Source: Russula earlei
Lineage: Eukaryota; Basidiomycota; Agaricomycetes; Russulales; Russulaceae
Assembly: GCA_025769875.1 (NCBI GenBank)
Contig: JAGFNK010000478.1
Coordinates: 1-39,608 of the forward strand
Direction: 5' to 3'
DNA length: 39,608 nt
Part shown: positions 22,001 to 31,391 of the stretch, one piece after another
Numbering within the stretch: the first letter of the stretch is position 1
Layout of the letters: each line of letters starts with the position of its first letter
Position numbers and translations under genes: made by a program
Notes under the pieces: model-generated
Database searches by the model: none
Seen by the model: the letters and a program-made list of their open reading frames with translations, nothing else
Told to the model about the DNA's origin: nothing

Positions 22001-23674
22001 TGTAGGGTCTGTGCCATGATTAATATATCATCCAGATAAATCACCACTCGTTCAGTGGCAATGTATTCTGCTAAGATTGTGTTCATAAAATGTTGGAAAG
22101 TGGCTGAGGCATTGTAGAGACCAAATGTCATTATCAATGGTTCAAAGAGTCCTAATGGTGTCTTGAATGCTGCGAGGTGTTCATCACCCTCTCTTAGGCG
22201 GATATTATTGTATCCCCATTGTACATCAAACTTGGTGAAGTATTGGGCTCCCTGGAGTTTGTCAATTGATTCAGGAATCAGTGGTAATGGATATGCATCT
22301 TTGATAGTTGCTGTATTCAGGGCTCTGTAGTCTTGTACTGGTCATAGAGTTCCTCCTTTCTTTTCTACAAAGAAGAATGGGCTGGCAATAGCTGCTTTTG
22401 ATGGTCAAATAGTGCCCCTCTTTAAATGTTCGTCTAGATATTCTTTTAGGGCTTGTAATTCCTTGGGAGTAAGTCAATAGATGCCACAGTCATGTTGAGT
22501 GACTCCTGGTTTCAGGTTGATTGCATGGTCCCATGGTTGGTGAGCAGGAAGAAGTTGGGAAGCTTGTTCATCAAACACTTTTCACCATTTCAGGAATTGG
22601 GGGGGAATGAGTTCCTCTAGTGCCTTCTGTGGTGTTTCAGATGTTGCTAACTTAGTAGACATTGTTGATTTTGTTCATATGTTAATTGTTACTGGTTTAA
22701 AAGCATTGTAAATTTGTTCATCCACGCATGGGTTCAATAATCCTTCAGTATCTGGGAAGATCAGTGCAGCAACATTTGTGAACTTGGGTTCTTCTTCATC
22801 AGGAAAAGTAAGTGCTTGTATTTGGTAATTCTGTGTTCCAGATGCAGATGCAATGGTTATACTTGGGTGCATTGTAAGGCAGGTTTGGGGGCAGTTCTTC
22901 AGCATGATTGTATTGTTTGCCCAATCAATATCTGGGTTATGGTGTCATAACCAATCTGTCCCTAGGATAATGTCATGGTCTCCAATGTTAGTGACAAGGA
23001 ATTCTGCTTGTTCATCATGGGTAGCGCCTGTGTGTGCTCGAATGTGAAGTCTCTGGATAGTGCTAAAGTGTATTAGTCCATTGGCATTTTGTGTTCCATC
23101 CACATTTGTGCAGGCAATGGTCTGGTTATGGTTTGGAGATGTAGGTGGTGTCTTTGTGCAAATCATTTGTGAATTATCATTCCTTCTGCCCTGCTGTCGA
23201 GTAGGGCTCTTGCACCAATTTCTTTGCCACTCGTCTTCCCCACAAGGGTAACTTTCAAGGCAATGGATGGGGAGCGGATATTCTTGGTAAAAACCTTGGG
23301 GTATTTGATTTCTCATTGTATTGTACTGATTTGGACCACATCCCTTCTTGGTGTGGAAGGGGGTCCAATTAAAAATCCATAGGAGCTGATCTAGGGCAAG
23401 GGATTGAGTCTGCAAGTGTATCCCTCCAGGTAGTCAATGATGTGACAGGGACTGGTTCTTCTTGTGCAGGTTCGATATTTTCATTTTGGATAGTAGTAGC
23501 TCTTACTGTTTGGGGGCAAGATCCTTGTTTTTGATGTCCTTGGGTTGCCTTCTTTGCTCTACATTGGTTTGCCATATGGTTCTTCTTTCCACAGTAATAA
23601 TAGAGGTTGTTCTTGCATCAAAACTCTTTCTCTGCATCTGTGAGGGGTTTCCTTTCACTTCTGGATTCCCAGGG
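19041..23674 (-). pseudogene. Chromovirus pol: protease, RT, RNase H, integrase, chromodomain
   Basis: Domains in order on the minus strand: a worn zinc knuckle (YYYCGKKNHMANQC, about 23600); protease with ALLDSRAEGMII at about 23200, where the family has DSGA; IILGTDWL at about 22950; RT with FFFVEKKGGTL (about 22360), FTKFDVQWGYNNIRL (about 22220) and YLDDIL (22038-22021); RNase H LICDASDFAVSSIL and WTDHDN; integrase HHCC finger (about 20340-20180), [16 protein letters not shown] and [10 protein letters not shown] (about 20100-19800); chromodomain YLVKWKGYTSAENTWEP (about 19190-19130). The RNase H part is interrupted by LTR A2. Frameshifts and many TGA stops at expected Arg codons (for example 21771, 22344, 22407) kill it. 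Confidence 0.9.
20991..21607 (+). mobile_element. Solo LTR, family A, copy 2, nested in chromovirus pol
   Basis: 617 bp, TGTTGTGATTT to GCTGCGACACTGTAACA, with duplication GGTTT at 20986-20990 and 21608-21612. Removing it and one duplication restores the pol frame from PVLMLPDHTKP into FRLICDASDFA. TATTTAAG at 21237-21244 is the likely TATA box, giving plus sense, opposite to the chromovirus. It entered after the chromovirus did. Confidence 0.93.
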
Positions 23675-24877
23675 TCATTTGTTAGGTTCCCCTTGGTACA
23701 AGTTAATTTCCAATGGATTGTCCGATACTTGAGTGTTTAATCCTCGGGCACACACAGAGCATCCTCCTTGAAAGGCTGTGGAATTGTATAGGTGTAAAAG
23801 GTTGTCAAATTCTCTTGCTGCTTTAACAAGGGCTGCAAGGGTAGTGGGTGTCGGTGTGATTCCCAATATCTTCTGATGTAGGGCTGGGTTAATGTTCTTT
23901 CTGAATGCATACATCTTCGTCCTCTCATCGGTGGTAGCTTGTGATGCATGGTGTGACCATTTCTGATACCATTCATTAAATGGTAGTTTTCCTTGATAAT
24001 AGGTGTGCATGGTGTTAGCGGAGGCCAGTTCTGCTTCTGCAGGGATGAAATGATCGGCAAAGGCTTTCTTGAAGTCGTCCCATGATCCATAGTCTGCTAC
24101 TGTATGAGCCATAGCTTTAGTAGTTTGTTCTCTAGCCCATGCTCTGGTGGGTGTTCCTACTTTAAAGTGGGTTAGTGCAGCAGCAACTTTCTTGCTTTCA
24201 TCTGTAAAGGAGTCACCATTGATATAGTAATAATTGGCTAAGGCTGCCCAAAAGGCCTCTGCATTATCTGCCTTTCCATCAAAGGGTTCTGGTGCAGTTC
24301 TGACAAGGTATGGATTGCTTGACATGGTGGGATTCTGAGTTGTTGCGGTTGTAACAATAGGTGGGGCTGAGCCTTGTAATTGGATTCTAGTTGGAGTGAG
24401 TGCTTGAGGGATTGTTTGTGGTACATTGCTAACTGTATGAGGAGTAGGTTGTTGGGTATTACATTGGGTGGAGGGTCCTGGAGTAGCACTTTGAGTGCTT
24501 GGTGCAGTTCCTAGGATGGCAGTAACTTCTTGAGTTGTTCTGGCAGTAAAATCGACCTCTCGGTTGTTGTAGTAAACCCAATGTTTTCTGGAATGGCTCC
24601 ACTTGACTGGTTTGTCTAGGAAGAGACCTGTATAGTTATAGGGATTGAAGTCTTGAACATTTTCTGCTCCTGGGGCTGCTGCTTTAAGTTGAGCAGTGGT
24701 AACTTCGTCATTGTCGTCTTCGTAGAACCAAGTGTCTGAAAGATTTCTGTGATTGATAATAGGTGTTCCCGCAAATTTTCCTTGGTAACAGTGGTCTTGG
24801 GTGTCATAGCTGAGGTTTTCAAATAAAAGTGGAATTAGATTTTCTTTGTTGTCAGTGATGTCTCTTCTAGTGCTCAT
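23675..24877 (-). CDS. Chromovirus gag (capsid), 400 codons open
   Basis: A true ATG at 24877 opens 400 residues beginning MSTRRDITDNKENLIPLL. An N-terminal region ends in WSHSRKHWVYYNNREVDF, followed by a Thr/Pro/Gln linker, then the retrotransposon gag domain from about residue 195 (FDGKADNAEAFWAALANYYY, DFKKAFADHF, YYQGKLPFNEWYQKWSHHAS). It would form the particle that packages element RNA. The frame closes at a TGA (23675-23677) before the zinc knuckle, which is read at about 23600 after another TGA, so the natural protein was longer. The ATG is 4 nt after the stop of the upstream ORF-y. Confidence 0.85.
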   Translation of the reverse strand: MSTRRDITDNKENLIPLLFENLSYDTQDHCYQGKFAGTPIINHRNLSDTWFYEDDNDEVTTAQLKAAAPGAENVQDFNPYNYTGLFLDKPVKWSHSRKHWVYYNNREVDFTARTTQEVTAILGTAPSTQSATPGPSTQCNTQQPTPHTVSNVPQTIPQALTPTRIQLQGSAPPIVTTATTQNPTMSSNPYLVRTAPEPFDGKADNAEAFWAALANYYYINGDSFTDESKKVAAALTHFKVGTPTRAWAREQTTKAMAHTVADYGSWDDFKKAFADHFIPAEAELASANTMHTYYQGKLPFNEWYQKWSHHASQATTDERTKMYAFRKNINPALHQKILGITPTPTTLAALVKAAREFDNLLHLYNSTAFQGGCSVCARGLNTQVSDNPLEINLYQGEPNK

Positions 24878-24881
24878 AAGT

Positions 24882-26389
24882 TTAGACGACGGTTATAGTC
24901 CAATGACCATTGTTCCAAGGATATGCAATGGTGTAGGCTGGTTTCAGTTGGATGGTGTCGGGTCTTCCTTGGTGTTTTCTTAAGTGAATTCGGGAGTATT
25001 CTTCGGTGATGCTACTTTGGGTTAAGACTACTCAGGTTTTCCACAAGTATCCTTCGAATTCTGCTGGTGAGATAGCAAAGTTGTTTATCTCTCTGGTGGG
25101 ATGTTGATACACTACAAAGTGTGTCGTTCTTAAATGCCAAGCCTCCATACAATAGTTCTTGAATTCAAGTAGTTCCCTCTTTGATCACGTAGGTAGGTAT
25201 AGGGCTAAGAAAGATTGTTCTGGTAGGTAGGAATGTAGGTCAGTATTTTTAATGTTGATGCTGTCAGGTGATTCAACACAAGGTGATGCAAAAGGTTGGG
25301 GAGGTATAACAGGTGTAGGAATATGATTGGTAAACAAGGGTACGTAGGTGTCAGGGGGAGTTGCAGGCTATGGTCTTTCAACAAGGAAACCCCTTGTGTT
25401 GGGAACTGTTTCTCTAGAGGGAGCTTGTTGAGATGATGCACGTCTTCTGTGTTGAGGAGCCAGAATTACTGAAATGGGAGGTGGTAATCGCCCGGTATCC
25501 ACAAGGTAATTCCATCAGGAGTAGGAGGTGTGTCTGGTTGATAGTTGCACGTGCAATACTCTGTTTTGCAGTTACACCTTGTTGTCCACAGATTTGACTC
25601 AGTGTCTTCTGTGCTGGCAGACCAACATTCCTGGCTGGTTGGGACAGTGGTTTGAATCGGTGTGAGGGGTTGAGGGGCAAGGCTTGAAACTTCTAGAATT
25701 GCTGGGACTGAGCAGTATGCAGGAGGACCAGTATATGAGGCATCTGGGCTGGTAATTGCTCAAGGTTGGTTGTAATCTGCGTCATACAACCAAGAGTTAG
25801 TTTCCCAATCAAAGGTGTTGTGTATTCCTGGTACAATAGCAAGTTGGATGTAAGATTGGTTTTCTCTTTGTATCCTGTTGAGGTGTAGGTGGTAGAACTG
25901 GACAGTGAGGCGATAGTAACTGATATATGTCCAAGCTAGGTAAAACAGGCAATATCCTGTCCTCAAAGAATTAACAATGAGATGGTGATGTGGTTGGATG
26001 ATTCTGGTCCAGAGGTTCAATTCACTAGAGCGTAGGGATTGATATTCGACTGGTTGTCCTTGGATGTTTTTTGCTTGAGCAAGTTGCCAGTACAATAATT
26101 GTTGTCATGCTGGTGGCAAGAGTCAACTAAGGGTTTCAAGATATAATGCATGTTTGTCGTGGCTTAGGAGTTGTCCAAATGGTAAGAGTTCAAGGAATTC
26201 TTTGACAACAAGATGAGGGAAGTCTTTGTGGGGTGGTTCAATTCCTGGTACATTATGTAGGTTGGTTAAGGTGTTAACAGGGAATGCAGTGGAGGCCCAG
26301 GTTTGATAATGGTTTAGACTTAAGACGTGTCTGGTAATAGTGTCTTCTTCGTCTTCTTCTAAGGCGTATTCTTGAGGCACTATAAGAAG
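24882..26389 (-). pseudogene. ORF-y: unrecognised accessory ORF directly upstream of gag
   Basis: Read from about 26389 the minus strand gives VPQEYALEEDEEDTITRHVL, then FLELLPFGQLLSHDKHALYL, LTVQFYHLHLNRIQRENQSY and an acidic/aromatic stretch ending in WLYDADYNQP; a cysteine cluster follows (CNCKTEYCTC, about 25560). A Pro/Ser linker and a frame change near 25490 lead to LPEQSFLALYLP and PAYTIAYPWNNGHWTITVV, ending with TAA at 24884-24882. Damage is light: TGA codons at 26125, 26110 and 25759 sit where Arg (CGA) is plausible. About 500 codons. No ATG is at the start: the codon there is GTG. No family is recognised; it is not gag, pol or a typical env, with no clear signal peptide or membrane anchor. 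Confidence 0.6.
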
Positions 26390-26427
26390 AAAGCTTTATT
26401 CGATCTTTATTGAAGCATTACAAGGGT

Positions 26428-26448
26428 GGTTCTTACTTTTTAAGAACC
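26428..26448 (-). promoter_or_regulatory. Hairpin containing the ORF-x stop codon
   Basis: Perfect 8-bp stem (GGTTCTTA and TAAGAACC) with a 5-nt loop. The ORF-x stop TAA (26442-26440) is inside it. Downstream in sense are two AATAAA motifs (26411-26405 and 26400-26394 on the minus strand). It could be an RNA 3'-end or a translation-coupling structure; function is inferred. Confidence 0.45.
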
Positions 26449-27363
26449 GTGTGCAAGATCTATGGTTTTGAGACAGTACCTCTCAATTATTTCAGGAGGG
26501 TTAGGGGGAATGCGAGGCATAAAACAAAAGCGAAGTAGCTGGGGGTTGAATTGTATGGTGTTGACTGTGTAAGTTGAGTAGTGACATAGGGATATGTGAT
26601 TACTACCTTCTTTGAAGTGTAAGTATCTGTACACAAAAGCTAGGCATCCATCCAGGAAATTGTGTACAATAGACAAGCAAAAGGACCCTTCGTAAGCAGG
26701 ATGGTAAATGGCAGGTAAGGTAAGGAGCTTCCTAATCAATGACATATTAAAAATGTAAGCGATATGTCTGAGGGGGAAGTCAGTGTCCGGGGCATATATC
26801 CCGATGTTAGAGCAAATGCCAAAGGGGGTGAGGTTATATTCAGTGGCAAGGGCAGTGTTGGAGGGTTCCACAGCAAAAGTGTGGATGATGCGTGCACAAA
26901 AAACAGTTGTGAAGGTGTCTGTGAAGGTGCAACAAGCTAACTGATCTGTGGTAGGGATGTGTGACAAGTAGTCTTGGTGGTTTAAATTGTGGAGGGGTCG
27001 CCACTGCTTGCGGGAACAATTGGTGCAGGGGAGGACGAAGTACTGGTGAGGGTGGAACCGGAATGCTGTGCAAGGGGGGTGATCAAGGAAGCCTTCAGGC
27101 AAGGGAGGATGGTCCGCTTGCTGCTGCTCGTTCTGTGCTGGAGGGGGAATGCTGATAGGGACAAAGTCACCTAGGACAGGCTGGGGAACATTGGGAGACG
27201 ATGGTGGGGCTTCTGGGGAGTACAGGATGCTGAGGGGCAAGGATGTGTCAACTGGTTCAAGGTGTTCAGTGAGGAGACGAAGGGCGGTGTGTGGAGTGGA
27301 CTGGAGAGTAGAAGGGAGGCGCAGGGAGGTGTTGACAAAAGTGGGGGAGTTGGGAGTGGACAC
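26440..27363 (-). CDS. ORF-x: unrecognised accessory ORF next to the 5' LTR
   Basis: An undamaged 307-codon frame, 46 bp inside the 5' LTR. The first ~90 residues are Pro/Ser/Thr-rich (SPEAPPSSPNVPQPVLGDFV); the rest is compact, rich in aromatic residues, His and Cys (FHPHQYFVLPCTNCSRKQW, CTFTDTFTTVFCARIIHTF, FCLSIVHNFLDGCLAFVYRY). CTNC could be half of a metal site. There is no signal peptide; one moderately hydrophobic segment is not a clear membrane span. The codon at the likely start is GTG (STPNSP follows), with a stop just upstream, so either the ATG was lost or translation starts elsewhere. It stays open while pol decays, which is notable. No homologous family is recognised. Gag-like or host-derived roles are both possible. 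Confidence 0.55.
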   Translation of the reverse strand: MSTPNSPTFVNTSLRLPSTLQSTPHTALRLLTEHLEPVDTSLPLSILYSPEAPPSSPNVPQPVLGDFVPISIPPPAQNEQQQADHPPLPEGFLDHPPCTAFRFHPHQYFVLPCTNCSRKQWRPLHNLNHQDYLSHIPTTDQLACCTFTDTFTTVFCARIIHTFAVEPSNTALATEYNLTPFGICSNIGIYAPDTDFPLRHIAYIFNMSLIRKLLTLPAIYHPAYEGSFCLSIVHNFLDGCLAFVYRYLHFKEGSNHISLCHYSTYTVNTIQFNPQLLRFCFMPRIPPNPPEIIERYCLKTIDLAHGS

Positions 27364-27409
27364 TTGAGCATTGGCTGGTCAATACAGGGATGATGGGAGA
27401 TTGTCCAGA

Positions 27410-28237
27410 TGTCAAGACATGTACTGCTGATCACTAAGGACTCAGGAGCAGGTGGGCAAGGGTTGGAACAGATGGTACATGATGTAAACAGCATTGAACA
27501 GGAGGACGAGCCAAACGACGAGGAGATACCAGATGGGGACTGTTATGTGTTGCAAGAGACAAAGGCGAAGGCTAGAGGCCAGTGTAGTGAGGGGGCTTTA
27601 AACAAGGTGGTCGTTGAAGAGTACCTTGAGGACGAGAGTAGACTTTAAACTGAGCAGTCATGGGGGAGTACCCAGGAAGATGAGAGTATCACAAATTGAC
27701 AGTCTGATGACTGCCATGCTACATTGGGGCTTATATACAGTGTACAGGGTCGATTACAAAGAACTGGAACTATTCTAGACCCTTTGGTACCATCTGATAG
27801 GACTACAGAGGCATAAACTCGCTTGTGTCAAGTTTCAGGCTTACTGAGCATATTACTGATCATTGTGCAGCGATGACATGCTTATGATGTCACTTGGATC
27901 GCTTTGTGAGCCAATGAGGTCACTGTGGAGTTGCTCAGTCAGCCATGATGTCATTGGGGCTTAGATGATGTCATATGAGTTATGCAACAGTTTCTAGGAG
28001 TTTGTGCCACTGTTTTGTGTTCTTGGTGGCTGAGTGGCCATGTGGCTGCCACATGATGATTACCCAATTAGGAAATGGGTGCCTGGTCGTGTTATAGTGC
28101 CTTTACAATATCAATATCTTGTACCGCAGGAGGGTTAGCCCAGAAAATGGAAGTGTGTTGACGATGCAAAGTGAGAGGGGTCTTTCTTGAGTAATGTAGG
28201 ACAATATATGGCCAGGACCTGGCCTTGGTTTGTAACA
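27410..28237 (-). repeat. Chromovirus 5' LTR, 828 bp
   Basis: The plus strand reads TGTCAAGACATG to GGTTTGTAACA. It matches 17967-18794 along its whole length, with scattered, mostly transition differences. On the minus strand GTATATAAGC (about 27732) is the TATA box, followed by a bulged hairpin (GACAGTCTGATGACTG on plus, about 27699). The outer end abuts CAGGT at 28238. Confidence 0.92.
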
Positions 28238-28576
28238 CAGGTGGTCATGAAAGCAATGGCCCCTTTTCTGGTCTGCTTAGAGGCCATGGGAAGGCAATCT
28301 ATGCCTCTGCCCCAACAACTGATGACAGGTGAGCAATCTTGTGGGAACCACTTTGATAACATCGCCAGACCCAAAGTACCACCCACACATGCACCCCCAG
28401 TGGCCAACACCTGCCAATCACCCCCCAGTGCTGCACCCACCAATGTGGAGAAAACAGAAGAAGCATTCACACTAGTCTCCCACAAAAGGAAGACCAAAAA
28501 AGACCTAGAATATGGTAAAAGGAGCTCCTGCCCCTGCACTAGCCATGACCACTATCACCCCAGCAGCCTATGCCAC

Positions 28577-29056
28577 TGTTGAAAATAGATGCAGTAGGTG
28601 TGATTAGATCGCAGCAGATGATAAGATTGCAGGCTGATCTATCAGACAATAGTTCAGTTTGGTTGACACAAAACTAATATAAATAATGTACCTATCAGAC
28701 AATAGCTACAACACGTCATCAGTACTGTAAGATAAGATATCATAGTGTAAATACACACTTCAGTTTGGTTGACACAAAATTGAAGTGATCTACATACTTT
28801 GTGGTGTTCTCCAGTACCTGAGACCGCCACTGGATGCTATACAGTTAACTACCATCATGGATCACTAAGTAAGTCCAAGGATCAGTTGTAAGTAGCTACC
28901 GATTGTCCTAAATCACTCTATCAGTGTAATTAACGTGTGCTGCAGCGTATGAGCTGAGCCGGTGATGCCTGGTCCGGGTGATCCGACATGTCAACACATC
29001 TGAGTTGTGATCATATCACAACGTACCTGAGACTCTGAGCAGTGCAGATCTCAACA
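28577..29056 (-). repeat. Copia 3' LTR, 480 bp
   Basis: Aligned end to end with 30912-31391. It carries repeated CAGTTTGGTTGACACAAAA segments (about 28653 and 28760). Confidence 0.9.
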
Positions 29057-29089
29057 TCCCCCCATGATTAAGACAGTCAGTAGATTAGA

Positions 29090-30713
29090 TCAATTAAGAC
29101 CCAACCCATCAATGAAGGTCTGGAGCAGCGTGTGAGCATGCAGCTTGGTGAGACCATCTGCAAGCATCTCTCCTGTGGGAGTACAGATAAGTGTGATCAG
29201 TCCATCCTCAATGTATTGGCTGATGGCGTGATGCTTGATAGGGATATGCTTCGACTGTCTTCATGTGACTGGGTTGAGCGTGAGGTCGACAGTGCGTTTG
29301 TTATTACCATGAAGTGGAATTGGATCGGAGATCTGATAGCCAATCTTGGAGAAGAAGCTCCAATACCACGTGGCTTGATTAGCTGCATCAGCTAAGGCCA
29401 TATATTTGGCTCGAGTGGTACTTTGGGCAACAGTCTTCTGTTTGCGCGAGGTCCAGGAGATCGCAGCACTAGAAAGTAGGAAGACATAGCCCGAGGTGGA
29501 ACAGTAGTCATCTGCATTGTCTCTGAGGCTAGAGTCAGAGTACCCATGTAATCCAGTATCATGCATGCCATCATAACACAGCTTTAGATCTGAAGTGCTG
29601 TTAAGATAAGATAGTACATATTTGGCAAGGCGTAGATGATGTGATGAGGGATTGGATGAGTATTGGGCAAGTTGAGAGACTGCAAATGATATCTGGTCAT
29701 GTCCCAATCTCCACATAGAGAAGGCTGCCAATGATGCGTTGAAAATACTTTATTTTATCAGGTGTTGCCTCCCTGGAGTGCTTGATCAAGTGGACATCTG
29801 CCCCAGAGGGCAGTGGAGTGCAGACCGGATTGGAATCTGCCATCCTGAAGCGATTGACAATCTCTGAGATGTACCTAGATTGATCAATGTCTAGACGCTT
29901 AGCTGAGCGATCACACGTAACACGAATCCCAAGATAGGAGTCGATCTCACCTAGATCAGTCATTTCATAGTGCGTGGACAATGAATTCTTAATGTCTACA
30001 ATCAGTGAGAGTGAATTGCCTAAGATGGTGACATCATCAACATAGAGGATAATGATTATGGGTCCCCCTGCATCTTGGCAATGATAAACCCCAGCATCTG
30101 AGTGTGTGCACATGAAGCCAAGCCCAGTGAGAACTCCATGAAACTGCAAGTTCCATGCATGTGAGGCTTGTTTGAGGCCATAGAGAGCCTTCTTTAACTG
30201 ACAGACTTTGTCTTTTTGGTCCAGAGTGATGAAACCTTGTGGTTGCTCCATGTAAATCTCTTTCTCCAGTGTGCCATTAAGGAACACCGACTTGACATCC
30301 ATTTGATGTATCTCCCAATCCTCTAGCGCGGCCAATGCTAGGAGCAGTCTCAAAGACTCAAATCTGGCAACTGGTGAGAAAGGTTCATCATAATCAATCC
30401 CCTCCACTTGGGTGAACCCCTTTGCGACTAAATGTGCATGAACTCTACCATCAGATTTGTGTGCAAACACCCATCAAGATTGCATGGCCTTACGGCCCAG
30501 TGGCAGATCTACAAGCTCCCAGGTACCATTCTTATCAAGTGCATCAATTTCATATTGACATGCAGCTCTCCATTGATCAGCAGAGTCTGAGGACATGACC
30601 AAGTAGTCCAAATTGATGAATCTAAGATCTCCAGGGGCATTCCTGAAGGGATAGTGAATATGGGTGCCATATGATGTAATAGGGTGAATTGCCAATCCGG
30701 ACCAGTGGAGCAA
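29090..30713 (-). pseudogene. Copia pol remnant: RVT_2 reverse transcriptase and RNase H
   Basis: Minus strand from about 30713: YEIDALDKNGTWELVDLP, then VHAHLVAKGFTQVEGIDYDE, QMDVKSVFLNGTLEKEIYME, KKALYGLKQASHAWN and the catalytic IIILYVDDVTILG (about 30060), followed by LGIRVTCDRSAKRLDIDQS. RNase H: SSHHLRLAKYVLSYL, CSTSGYVFLLSSAAISW, ending TKLHAHTLLQTFIDGLGLN with a natural stop at 29092-29090, 25 bp before the polypurine tract. Lesions: TGA at 30476-30474 where RWVF is expected, a frameshift near 29700 and a TGA near 29265. The RT start is joined to about 200 bp of non-coding internal sequence by the deletion. Confidence 0.87.
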
Positions 30714-30911
30714 TTATAGCCAGATCAATTAGAGATCAAATCAGTATCTTTGACGTGTGATGTAACTGCGCGCGTGTCAATCCTTTGGTTCCAGGGACCA
30801 AGGGAGTAAAATGTCATCTGATAACAGAGGTTTGTGGGGAAAGGAGGTGTTATAGGAATAAACATGTGTGGTGATCTCTGTGGACTTTAGATATGGACAG
30901 GGCCCATAACC

Positions 30912-31391
30912 TGTTGAAGATAGATGCAGTATGTGTGATTAGATCGCAGCAGATGATAAGATTGTAGGCCAATCCATCAGACAATAGTTCAGTTTGGTTG
31001 ACACAAAACTGATATAAATAATGTACCTATCAGACAATAGCTACAACGTGTCATCAGTACTGCAAGATAGGATATCATAGTGTAAATACTCACTTCAGTT
31101 TGGTTGACACAAAACTGAAGTGATCTACGTACTTTGTGGCATTCTTAAGTACCTGAGACTGCCACTGGATGCAGTACAGTTAACTACCATCACGGATCAC
31201 TAAGTAAGTCCAAGGATCAGTTGTAAGTAGCTACTGATTGTCCTAAATCACTCTATCAGTGTAACTAATGCATGCTGCAGTGTATGAGCTGAGCTCGTGA
31301 TGCCTGGTCTGGGTGATCCGATGCATCAACGCATCCGAGTTGTGATCATATCACAATGCACCTGAGACTCTGAGCAGTGCAGATCTCAACA
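30912..31391 (-). repeat. Copia 5' LTR, 480 bp
   Basis: On the minus strand it is followed by GGTTATGGGCCCTGTCC at the primer-binding-site position; the matching tRNA was not identified. Confidence 0.9.

Larger units (their letters stand above)
17917..28237 (-). mobile_element. Ty3/gypsy chromovirus with two extra 5' ORFs, about 10.3 kb
   Basis: 5' LTR 27410-28237, 3' LTR 17917-18794, duplication CAGGT at 17912-17916 and 28238-28242. Order in sense: 5' LTR, ORF-x (27363-26440), ORF-y (about 26389-24882), gag (24877-23675), protease, RT, RNase H, integrase, chromodomain (ending 19041), polypurine tract, 3' LTR. The integrase before a chromodomain marks a chromovirus. Without the nested family A LTR (20991-21607 plus one duplication) it is about 9.7 kb, longer than the usual 5-7 kb, because of the two extra ORFs. 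The pol frame is broken by many TGA codons, so the copy is dead. It sits in ORF1 of LINE copy 2. Confidence 0.93.
15928..28576 (+). mobile_element. LINE copy 2, nested and truncated
   Basis: Segments 15928-16428, 17397-17916 and 28243-28576 join across two LTR-retroelement insertions (duplications CTATC and CAGGT). The order of homologous blocks is the same as in LINE copy 1. It begins exactly at the ORF1 ATG (ATGGATCTTGG), directly after the broken RT of copy 1 and in the same orientation. At 28576 it is cut by the Copia LTR, and no further LINE sequence was recognised beyond the Copia element. Confidence 0.82.
15928..28576 (+). pseudogene. LINE 2 ORF1 (N-terminal and middle parts), split
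   Basis: MDLGPLPPPSPNPNLTQMPP starts at 15928 and stays open to the family C LTR at 16429, better preserved than in copy 1 (for example NTIQKGFLPQRSPEVLDATE). After the LTR the coiled-coil segment continues (TLEECQRKVTEKATTEIEET, about 17405), then a Pro/Thr-rich linker with stops at 17547 and 17873. After the chromovirus the frame resumes as VVMKAMAPFLVCLEAMG, matching AVIRAMAPFAAHLEALE of copy 1. The zinc-knuckle part is absent because the Copia element lies at 28577. Confidence 0.75.
28577..31391 (-). mobile_element. Copia-type element, internally deleted
   Basis: LTRs 28577-29056 and 30912-31391 are both 480 bp, start TGTTGA and end TCAACA, and differ by mostly transitions. Between them only 1,855 bp remain, coding RT and RNase H; gag, protease and integrase are missing. 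The polypurine tract ATGGGGGGA (29065-29057, minus strand) precedes the 3' LTR. The order RT then RNase H at the 3' end with RVT_2-type sequence marks Copia. The flanks (GCCAC left, CCATA right) do not form a target-site duplication. The left flank is ORF1 of LINE copy 2. Confidence 0.88.

Noticed and set aside
19041..30713. Reading the many in-frame TGA codons as selenocysteine or a reassigned code
   Set aside because: They sit at arginine positions, intact genes in the window end in TGA normally, and frameshifts occur as well; CpG decay is simpler.
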